A stretch of DNA of 7,807 nucleotides from Actinomycetota bacterium (GTDB taxonomy: Bacteria; Actinomycetota; Actinomycetes; Nanopelagicales; Nanopelagicaceae). The stretch's first letter is position 1. The number at the start of each line of letters is the position of its first letter. Both the position numbers and the translations under genes were made by a program. Location of the stretch: the NCBI GenBank assembly GCA_947465365.1, contig CANIAV010000032.1, forward strand, positions 1-7,807. Reading direction: 5' to 3'. Shown one piece after another: positions 1 to 4,742 of this stretch. The notes below the pieces were generated by a model. It was not told the origin of the DNA and did not search any database. It saw nothing but the letters and a program-made list of their open reading frames with translations.

Positions 1-149
1 TACTTGATGCTTGGTCACAAGTAATGGTTTACGCAAAAGCGCCAGACTTATTTTCGCTTGCCCATAGTTTCATCTGGGCAATTTGTATCTTTCTAATAGG
101 TACATATTTCTTCCTATCTAGGGAGCGTGATTTCGCTGTCCGCCTCTAA
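1..149 (+). CDS. ABC-2 type polysaccharide/teichoic acid export permease, C-terminal fragment
   Basis: The reading frame that begins at base 3 gives 48 residues and ends at TAA 147-149; the 5' part lies outside the window. The visible part holds one hydrophobic segment (about residues 19-38 of the fragment, around FIWAICIFLIGTYFF) followed by a short charged tail ending SRERDFAVRL. A final membrane helix followed by a short Arg/Glu-rich tail is typical of Wzm/TagG-type ABC-2 permeases, which carry lipid-linked O-antigen, teichoic acid or other glycans across the cytoplasmic membrane. The call rests mainly on the next gene, which starts inside this one and encodes the matching Wzt/TagH-type ATPase. 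The carried glycan cannot be told from this fragment. Confidence 0.72.
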   Translation, partial: LDAWSQVMVYAKAPDLFSLAHSFIWAICIFLIGTYFFLSRERDFAVRL

Positions 150-942
150 TTCACTTAACTCAACTCATGCCAAACATGGATTGGCAGTTTCAGTTCAGAA
201 CGTTGGACTTACTTACACGACTTCAATTGATAAGCGCCCTACGTTGAAAGCGCGCTTGAAGTCTCTTGGTCGCGGCAAGAAACATACAAGAGTTGTGCAA
301 GCTCTTAACGAAGTAAATCTCGACGTTCATTACGGCACCGTGCTTGGTGTAATCGGCTCAAATGGTGCTGGTAAGTCATCGCTCATGCGAGTCATATCTG
401 GCATAGTCCCGCCGTCAAAGGGGCGAGTTGAAGTTCACGGATCAGTCAGCACTTTACTTGCGCTAGGAGTTGGATTTAATCCTTCCATGACTGGCCGCGC
501 CAACGTTTACTTAGGTGGACTTGCTGCCGGAATGTCACGCGCCGAAATCGACAGTCAATTTGCAGCAATCGCAGATTTTTCTGAATTAGGCGATGCGATA
601 GATGCACCTATGCGTACTTACTCATCGGGAATGTATGCGCGCCTAGCATTTTCAGTAGCGGCCACAGTCCAACCCGATATTTTGATAGTTGATGAAGCGC
701 TCAGCACTGGTGATGCGCACTTTAAAGAGAAGAGCTTAAATCGCATCAAAGAGTTACGTTCAGCCGATCGCGCTTTAATTCTAGTAAGCCATGCAATGGC
801 AACTATCGAAGATGTCTGCAACGAAGTCGCTTGGTTGCATAAAGGCAAGCTAATGGCCCGCGGCAATCCAGCAGATGTCATTGCGCAATATCGCGAATTT
901 ACCAACGCTGGAAAGAGCGCGGCAGCAAATGAGGATGTTTAG
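127..942 (+). CDS. ABC transporter ATP-binding protein of polysaccharide/teichoic acid exporter (Wzt/TagH-like)
   Basis: This 271-aa cytoplasmic ATPase would power glycan export with the permease upstream. Seen in the sequence: Walker A GSNGAGKSS (77-85), the degenerate Q-loop region LLALGVGFNPSMTGRANV (about 110-127), signature YSSGMYARLAF (165-175), Walker B ILIVDE (185-190), D-loop STGD (193-196) and H-loop His222. The YSSGM signature in place of LSGGQ, and LGxGFxPxxTGRxN in the Q-loop region, are marks of the Wzt/TagH/RfbE branch. The protein ends soon after the nucleotide-binding domain, so it lacks the C-terminal glycan-binding domain of long Wzt proteins. The start is GTG 127, 23 bp inside the permease gene; in-frame stops at about 94-99 rule out a start further upstream. 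AGGGAG at 120-125 sits too close to be a good ribosome site, so TTG 181 remains possible. The overlap suggests translational coupling. Confidence 0.9.
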   Translation: MISLSASNSLNSTHAKHGLAVSVQNVGLTYTTSIDKRPTLKARLKSLGRGKKHTRVVQALNEVNLDVHYGTVLGVIGSNGAGKSSLMRVISGIVPPSKGRVEVHGSVSTLLALGVGFNPSMTGRANVYLGGLAAGMSRAEIDSQFAAIADFSELGDAIDAPMRTYSSGMYARLAFSVAATVQPDILIVDEALSTGDAHFKEKSLNRIKELRSADRALILVSHAMATIEDVCNEVAWLHKGKLMARGNPADVIAQYREFTNAGKSAAANEDV

Positions 943-2176
943 AAAGTTAGCAGCGTCTTTATCTGTGGCACTTTTCTTAGTTGGTGCGCCATTTTCGGCT
1001 AGCGCTGCTGAAATCCCAGCAACTTTTTCATTCTCAGGTAGCGGTTATGGCCACGGGGTTGGGATGAGCCAGATTGGTGCGCGCGCAAAAGCGCTTGCTG
1101 GAGAATCTGCTACCGCGATATTGAATTATTACTACACCGGAACCACCATTGAAACGGCAACCGATACCCAGATCTTGCGAATAAATATTGGTCACTTGTT
1201 AACTGCGACTAAAGTCCGCAGTGATTCAACCGGAGCCTCTCTGCAATTATTTGCAGGGGATTTAGCGGAAACACAAACAACACAAGTGTTATTAACCATC
1301 CCAAGCAAAACCACCTTAAATGTAGCTTTGATAAACGGGCAATTAAACCTCTCAACCACGCGTGGATCGAAGATTACTCAAATCTCATCTGGTTCAGTAT
1401 TTACCTTACGTTGGAGTGGCACTCGTTATCTGGAAGGTGCGCCAACCATTCTTTCGATCACGACAAACGCGATGGTAAATAGATATCGCCATGGACAAAT
1501 CCAATTTAAAGTTATAAGAGATAAAGCGCTAGGCAAGCGCTTAGAGATTATTAATTCAGTAAGACTTCAAGATGAGTATTTGTGGGGCGTTAGTGAAGTT
1601 CCTTCGTTGTGGCCAACTGCAGCGCTACAGGCACAGGCGATCGCCTCGCGAACTTATGCAATTGCTAAATCTGTGAAGATTCGAAGCGCATGTGATTGTC
1701 ATCTTTATGGATCAATTAGCGATCAATCATTTGTTGGCTACGCCAAAGAAGGTGAACCAAAATATGGTCAATTATGGAAGAGCGCGGTAGATAGCACCCA
1801 AGGCCAGATCATTACTTATCAAGGTGTACCAATAACGGCTTACTTCACATCTTCTACCGGTGGTGCAACTGAAACTTCAGAACATGCCTGGGGCACGGCT
1901 ACTTCGTATACGCAGAGCGTGCCAGATACGGCAAGTGCCGATATAAAGCTCAATCCCAAATTTGCAACCTGGTCTAGACAAGTTCCACAATCAGTAATTG
2001 CTGCAGCTTTTCTGCTGCCTGACGTTCTTTCACTGCAAGTACTTTCAGTCAATCCGGCAGGGACGGTTGATCAGATTCAAGCCACGTCATCTTCTGGCGC
2101 AACCGCAACGCTTACCGGAGAGACTTTCAGAAGTCGAAGTAAGTTACCTTCGGCTTGGTTTTCAATCACCGTTTAG
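929..2176 (+). CDS. Secreted SpoIID/LytB-domain protein (putative peptidoglycan lytic enzyme or amidase enhancer)
   Basis: Predicted 415 aa from ATG 929, which overlaps the ATPase gene by 14 bp; ATG 935 is an equal alternative. Starts further upstream (e.g. 875) would bury the signal peptide. Residues 1-26 look like a Sec signal: MRMFRK, a hydrophobic core, then ASA before AE as the likely cleavage site. GYGHGVGMSQIGA lies near the mature N-terminus (39-51). The SpoIID core follows, with EYLWGVSEVP whose Glu223 aligns with the catalytic Glu of SpoIID transglycosylases, then LQAQAIASRTYA (233-244), a CDCH group at 255-258 and YFTSSTGGAT (305-314). SpoIID itself cleaves peptidoglycan denuded of stem peptides; LytB relatives were described as amidase modifiers. 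Presence next to a glycan exporter fits a wall-maturation role. Nothing here implies sporulation. The exact biochemical activity is not settled by sequence. Confidence 0.85.
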   Translation: MRMFRKLAASLSVALFLVGAPFSASAAEIPATFSFSGSGYGHGVGMSQIGARAKALAGESATAILNYYYTGTTIETATDTQILRINIGHLLTATKVRSDSTGASLQLFAGDLAETQTTQVLLTIPSKTTLNVALINGQLNLSTTRGSKITQISSGSVFTLRWSGTRYLEGAPTILSITTNAMVNRYRHGQIQFKVIRDKALGKRLEIINSVRLQDEYLWGVSEVPSLWPTAALQAQAIASRTYAIAKSVKIRSACDCHLYGSISDQSFVGYAKEGEPKYGQLWKSAVDSTQGQIITYQGVPITAYFTSSTGGATETSEHAWGTATSYTQSVPDTASADIKLNPKFATWSRQVPQSVIAAAFLLPDVLSLQVLSVNPAGTVDQIQATSSSGATATLTGETFRSRSKLPSAWFSITV

Positions 2177-3111
2177 TTAGCGTGAAGTATTGAGTTAAGT
2201 CCGCCCCACGTACCTGTGCGAACTACTACTTCAAGTGAACCATCTAGCGAATTGCGTCTAAAGAGTAAATCGTTAGCGCCAGATAGCTGGCCAGCTTTTA
2301 CTATTTCACCATCTGGCAGACGCACTTTGGCAGCAGCAGTTATATAGGTTCCCGCTTCGATAACACAGTTATTGCCTAAAGAGATTCCAAGCCCTGAATT
2401 TGCACCCAGTAAACATTTCTCACCAACAGAGATAACTTCTTTTCCACCACCACTGAGCGTTCCCATAATGGATGCACCACCGCCAACATCACTGCCGTCT
2501 CCAACTACCACACCCGATGAGATTCGACCTTCGACCATTGATGTACCTAGCGTGCCGGCGTTAAAGTTAACGAAGCCTTCATGCATAACTGTTGTACCTG
2601 TTGCTAGATGTGCGCCTAAGCGAACTCGATCGGCATCTGCGATTCGGACCCCTGAAGGAATTATGTAATCAACCATTCGTGGGAATTTATCAACGCTAAA
2701 TACCGTGACATGTCCATATTTAGCGCGCAGTCCAGCCCGAACTTCTTCAAACCCATCTAGCGCGCAAGGACCGGCAGATGTCCAAACTACATTTGCCAAT
2801 AAACCAAAAATTCCATCCATCACTGCGCCGTGTGGCTTTATTAAGCGATGTGAAAGCAAGTGCAGACGCAAGTATGCATCTGCTGCAGATTGTGGGGCGA
2901 GCGCCAAATCAATCTCGATTGAGATTATTTCGCGCTTGACTTTACGTATTTCATCTACGCCAACAAGTGATGTCAGAGTTTTATCTGGCTCTGCACTTAG
3001 CGTTCCTAGAGTTGGATTGGGAAACCAGACATCGAGCACAGTTGTGCCAGAAATGGTTGCAATTCCGTGGCCAGATGCCCGCCCGGTAGGTGGCTGCTTT
3101 GATGAAGACAT
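2173..3111 (-). CDS. dapD: 2,3,4,5-tetrahydropyridine-2,6-dicarboxylate N-succinyltransferase (actinobacterial type)
   Basis: This 312-aa enzyme transfers succinyl from succinyl-CoA to tetrahydrodipicolinate in the succinylase route to meso-diaminopimelate and lysine, so it feeds peptidoglycan synthesis. The sequence closely matches my memory of M. tuberculosis DapD (about 317 aa). Shared blocks are AYLRLHLLSHRL (79-90), FGLLANVVWTSAGPCALDGFE (102-122), VDKFPRMVDYIIPSGVRIADADRVRLGAHLA (140-170), MHEGFVNFNAGTLG (176-189), MVEGRIS (192-198) and the shared C-terminus LHAN. A left-handed beta-helix of hexapeptide repeats runs from about 155 to 265. Glu194 in MVEGRIS corresponds to the acid proposed as catalytic in the mycobacterial enzyme. 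It runs convergent to the SpoIID-like gene and divergent from the LOG gene. No good Shine-Dalgarno precedes the ATG at 3111; a -10-like box sits 6 nt upstream. Confidence 0.97.
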   Translation of the reverse strand: MSSSKQPPTGRASGHGIATISGTTVLDVWFPNPTLGTLSAEPDKTLTSLVGVDEIRKVKREIISIEIDLALAPQSAADAYLRLHLLSHRLIKPHGAVMDGIFGLLANVVWTSAGPCALDGFEEVRAGLRAKYGHVTVFSVDKFPRMVDYIIPSGVRIADADRVRLGAHLATGTTVMHEGFVNFNAGTLGTSMVEGRISSGVVVGDGSDVGGGASIMGTLSGGGKEVISVGEKCLLGANSGLGISLGNNCVIEAGTYITAAAKVRLPDGEIVKAGQLSGANDLLFRRNSLDGSLEVVVRTGTWGGLNSILHAN

Positions 3112-3117
3112 GCGATA

Positions 3118-3123
3118 AGCCTA
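3118..3123 (-). promoter_or_regulatory. Candidate -10 box for leaderless dapD transcription
   Basis: On the minus strand TAGGCT ends 6 nt before the dapD start codon. This fits TANNNT at the distance expected if transcription starts at the A of ATG. No clear -35 was found at 17-18 bp. There is no convincing Shine-Dalgarno, which supports a leaderless mRNA, common in Actinobacteria. This is inferred from spacing only. Confidence 0.45.
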
Positions 3124-3128
3124 ACCCC

Positions 3129-3134
3129 TATCCT
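3129..3134 (+). promoter_or_regulatory. Candidate -10 box for leaderless LOG-gene transcription
   Basis: TATCCT ends 7 nt before ATG 3142, so a transcript starting at the A of ATG is plausible. A weak -35-like AAGACA lies at 3105-3110 with an 18-bp spacer, overlapping the start codon of dapD on the other strand. No Shine-Dalgarno is seen before 3142. The box is only 5 bp from the opposing dapD box, so the two promoters could compete for polymerase. Confidence 0.5.
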
Positions 3135-3141
3135 TTGGCTC

Positions 3142-3678
3142 ATGCATATCGCCGTTTACTGCTCTTCATCTCAGACCATCGATCCAAAATATATTGATTT
3201 GGCACATGATCTCGGCGCGGGTATCGCTGCACGATCCTGGGAATTAGTCACTGGCGGCGGGCATATATCTGCAATGGGTGCGGTTTCACGTGGCGCTCGA
3301 GAATCTGGCGGACGCACTATCGGTGTTATTCCGCAGCGCTTGGTAGATATTGAATTTGCCGATAAAGAATGCGATGAGCTCCATGTTGTTGATTCAATGC
3401 GCAGCCGCAAAGCGATGATTGAAGATTTATCAGATGCCTTCATTGCACTGCCCGGCGGCATCGGAACCCTAGAAGAGCTATTTGAAATTTGGGTGGGCCG
3501 TTTTCTTAAGTTTCACGCAAAGCCGGTGATCATCCTTGATCCTTATGATTTATATGCACCTCTTGCAACATTGATAGATCATCTCGAGGAACATGGATTT
3601 GTTAAACCAGGACAACGCGAACTTCTGCATTGGGCTAGAAGCGTTGACGAAGCACTTGATATCGCAGCTCAAAAATAG
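3142..3678 (+). CDS. LOG family protein, putative cytokinin riboside 5'-monophosphate phosphoribohydrolase (TIGR00730 type)
   Basis: A 178-aa Rossmann-like protein of the usual length for the family. LOG enzymes hydrolyse N6-modified AMP (or AMP-like nucleotides) to free base and ribose 5-phosphate. Motifs seen: CSSS at 7-10, GGGHISAMGA (38-47), SMRSRKAMIE (85-94) with the conserved Arg89-Lys90, and the family signature PGGIGTLEE (104-112), whose Glu residues and the Arg are the expected catalytic and phosphate-site residues. The GGGHxSAMG form, rather than the more common GGGxxGLMG, matches my memory of M. tuberculosis Rv1205, which was reported to release cytokinins. It starts 30 bp from the divergent dapD start and is followed 16 bp later by the SRPBCC gene, so it is probably first in a small operon. 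The true substrate in this organism is unknown. Confidence 0.92.
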   Translation: MHIAVYCSSSQTIDPKYIDLAHDLGAGIAARSWELVTGGGHISAMGAVSRGARESGGRTIGVIPQRLVDIEFADKECDELHVVDSMRSRKAMIEDLSDAFIALPGGIGTLEELFEIWVGRFLKFHAKPVIILDPYDLYAPLATLIDHLEEHGFVKPGQRELLHWARSVDEALDIAAQK

Positions 3679-3694
3679 AGATTAAGAAATAACT

Positions 3695-4150
3695 ATGAGC
3701 CACAGTATTCGAATCTCCTTAACACTTGCCTGTAACCAAGAGCGCGCCTGGCATGCGATCGCCGATTGGGAAGGCCAAGGGAATTGGATGCTGCAAAGTA
3801 AAGTCTGGGTGACCTCACAAATCCGAGAAGGCGTTGGTACATCGATCGCGGCTTTTACCGGACCGTTCTATAAGAGCTATCCAAAATTCGCAGCGCTTGG
3901 TTTGCTAGATACGATGGTTGTCACTAATTGGCAGCCACCTATTCGTTGCGATGTTTTGCATACCGGTAAAGTTCTAAAAGGCACCGGAACCTTCGAACTA
4001 GTTGAGATTTCAAAGAACGCCACCAGATTTAATTGGTCAGAAGATATCGAGTGCTCGCGCCTACAATTCTTAGCGATCTATCCATTTCTCTGGATCGGTG
4101 TGCGAATATCGCTGGCTCGCCTCTCCACATCACTACGCCCACCCGAGTAA
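3695..4150 (+). CDS. SRPBCC (START/polyketide-cyclase-like) family protein
   Basis: A 151-aa protein with the pattern of the SRPBCC fold. A first strand SHSIRISLTLACNQERAWHAIADWEGQGNWM (about 2-32) leads into the ERAWHAIADW helix typical of Polyketide_cyc2 domains. Then come GVGTSIAAFTG (46-56), a strand with MVVTNWQPPIRCDV and HTGKVLKGTGTFELVEI, and TRFNWSEDIEC, ending in a hydrophobic C-terminal helix (about 123-145) that would close the ligand cavity. Such proteins bind or process small hydrophobic ligands; no catalytic residues can be assigned. It begins 16 bp after the LOG stop codon with only a weak purine-rich stretch (AAGAAA) before the ATG, and is likely co-transcribed with it. The stop codon lies inside the putative -10 box of the next gene. 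Confidence 0.75.
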   Translation: MSHSIRISLTLACNQERAWHAIADWEGQGNWMLQSKVWVTSQIREGVGTSIAAFTGPFYKSYPKFAALGLLDTMVVTNWQPPIRCDVLHTGKVLKGTGTFELVEISKNATRFNWSEDIECSRLQFLAIYPFLWIGVRISLARLSTSLRPPE

Positions 4151-4153
4151 CCT
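4148..4153 (+). promoter_or_regulatory. Candidate -10 box for leaderless sigma region 4-like gene
   Basis: TAACCT begins with the TAA stop codon of the SRPBCC gene and ends 7 nt before ATG 4161, the same geometry as at the LOG gene (TATCCT, 7 nt). A weak -35-like TCCACA is at 4124-4129 with an 18-bp spacer. There is no Shine-Dalgarno before 4161. The 10-bp intergenic gap would equally allow read-through from upstream. Confidence 0.4.
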
Positions 4154-4160
4154 TGCACCT

Positions 4161-4355
4161 ATGACCGCGCCCTTATCCCTCACGGATGCCTTGGCGCAGT
4201 TGCCGGAGGAAGAGCGGATCATCTTGTCGCTTCATTATCTGCGATCGCTTCCAAGTAGCGAGATTGCTCAAATGCTCGGCGTCCCTGAAAAATCGGTTGT
4301 TGCAGTCATGGCATCTGGAAAGGCGCGAATTACCGCGCTCCTTGGACTTATCTAG
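4161..4355 (+). CDS. Small sigma-70 region 4-like helix-turn-helix protein
   Basis: A 64-aa protein from ATG 4161. A longer frame from 4098 exists, but its extra residues come from within the SRPBCC gene and look nothing like the family. Nearly the whole protein is one sigma-70 region 4 domain: ALAQLPEEERIILSLHYL (10-27), LPSSEIAQMLGVPEKSV (31-47) as the helix-turn-helix, then VVAVMASGKARI (47-58). This follows the ECF pattern aLxxLPxxxRxvlxLxyxxgxxxxEIAxxLgvpxxtVxxxxxRaRxrL. Region 2, needed for -10 recognition and core binding, is absent, so it cannot be a complete sigma factor. It may act as a small DNA-binding or polymerase-binding regulator, or be a decayed ECF sigma. It lies between the SRPBCC gene and the DUF3117 leader, so control of a neighbour is conceivable but unproven. 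Confidence 0.75.
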   Translation: MTAPLSLTDALAQLPEEERIILSLHYLRSLPSSEIAQMLGVPEKSVVAVMASGKARITALLGLI

Positions 4356-4361
4356 ACTTGA

Positions 4362-4461
4362 CTAGGGCCACCGCCTTGGCCGATTTCATACCTAGCCCCA
4401 AATGCGAGATACTTATCCCCTGTAGAAATACGTGTAGTCGATCAAGGCTCACGGGCCCTAG
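4362..4461 (+). repeat. Spaced 8-bp inverted repeat in the DUF3117 upstream region
   Basis: CTAGGGCC at 4362-4369 and its reverse complement GGCCCTAG at 4454-4461 bracket most of the 137-bp gap before the DUF3117 gene. The gap also has TGTAG twice at 4421-4425 and 4433-4437. The arms could be two half-sites for a regulator or the base of a large RNA structure, but eight matching bases over this distance can also arise by chance. Confidence 0.25.
4385..4413 (+). promoter_or_regulatory. Weak candidate promoter for the DUF3117 gene
   Basis: TTCATA (4385-4390) and GATACT (4408-4413) are separated by 17 bp and each matches four of six consensus bases. If used, transcription would start near 4420 and leave a leader of about 70 nt before ATG 4493. 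Unlike its neighbours, the gene has a real Shine-Dalgarno, which agrees with a leadered transcript. Other weak boxes in this AT-poor gap are possible. Confidence 0.25.
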
Positions 4462-4477
4462 GCAGTAAATAGGCATT

Positions 4478-4484
4478 AAAGGAG
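4478..4484 (+). promoter_or_regulatory. Shine-Dalgarno of the DUF3117 gene
   Basis: AAAGGAG lies 8 nt upstream of ATG 4493. It is the strongest ribosome binding site in the window and fixes the start of this very short gene, in contrast to the SD-less starts at 3142, 4161 and 4743. Confidence 0.8.
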
Positions 4485-4492
4485 ACTTCCCA

Positions 4493-4672
4493 ATGGCAGC
4501 CATGAAACCTCGTACTGGTGATGGACCGATGGAAGTAACCAAGGAAGCGCGCTCGCTAGTTATGCGTATTCCACTCGAAGGCGGGGGACGCCTAGTTGTC
4601 GAATTAAATGCACAGGAAGCCAACAACCTCAGCGCAGCTCTCGAAGCCGCGGTCGCTTTAATCAAAAAGTAA
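4493..4672 (+). CDS. DUF3117 family small protein
   Basis: A 59-aa protein, the usual size of this conserved actinobacterial family, of unknown function. The N-terminus MAAMKPRTGDGPMEVTKEA is the family hallmark. It is followed by an amphipathic strand pair, LVMRIPLEGGGRLVVELN (about 23-39), and a helix QEANNLSAALEAAVALI (41-57). No catalytic motif, membrane segment or signal peptide is visible. A strong Shine-Dalgarno sets the start. It resembles, from memory, M. tuberculosis Rv1211, whose position between the LOG and methyltransferase genes is the same as here. The strand-strand-helix pattern suggests a small folded, possibly oligomeric protein; this is only inference. The gene stands alone, with a 137-bp gap upstream and 70 bp downstream. 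Confidence 0.93.
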   Translation: MAAMKPRTGDGPMEVTKEARSLVMRIPLEGGGRLVVELNAQEANNLSAALEAAVALIKK

Positions 4673-4685
4673 CTCAACTCAACTC
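4671..4685 (+). repeat. Three tandem AACTC units
   Basis: AACTC occurs three times in a row, starting inside the TAA stop codon of the DUF3117 gene. Too short to assign a role; a minor simple-sequence tract. Confidence 0.5.
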
Positions 4686-4727
4686 GTTTTCCTACCCGCC
4701 TGCGGCGCATTCTGGCCCAGCACTGGA

Positions 4728-4733
4728 TAGCCT
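4728..4733 (+). promoter_or_regulatory. Candidate -10 box for the aminopeptidase gene
   Basis: TAGCCT ends 9 nt before ATG 4743, giving a leaderless or nearly leaderless mRNA. The bases after it (TTGGC) repeat those after the LOG-gene box, so TAnCCTTTGGC is shared by both starts. No clear -35 was found, and no Shine-Dalgarno precedes either ATG 4743 or TTG 4734. Confidence 0.4.
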
Positions 4734-4742
4734 TTGGCAATC

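Noticed and set aside
875..928. Longer N-terminus for the SpoIID-like protein from ATG 875
   Set aside because: It would place 18 polar residues before a clean signal peptide and overlap the ATPase gene by 68 bp; ATG 929 or 935 fits better.
2135..2165. Possible terminator hairpin CGAAG...CTTCG followed by a T-rich stretch
   Set aside because: The stem is only 5 bp with an 8-nt loop, lies inside the SpoIID-like coding sequence and the T-run is interrupted; too weak to annotate.
2372..3118. Plus-strand open frames of 98 and 137 aa inside dapD
   Set aside because: They lie antisense to an unmistakable DapD and are Ser/Pro/Arg-rich in the way of shadow translations.
4690..4712. CGCC-TGC-GGCG small hairpin after DUF3117
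   Set aside because: Four base pairs and no following T-run; not a convincing terminator.
4348..4740. 130-aa minus-strand open frame spanning DUF3117 and its leader
   Set aside because: It is fully antisense to the well-recognised DUF3117 gene, has no ribosome site or family resemblance, and its composition looks like a reverse-strand shadow.
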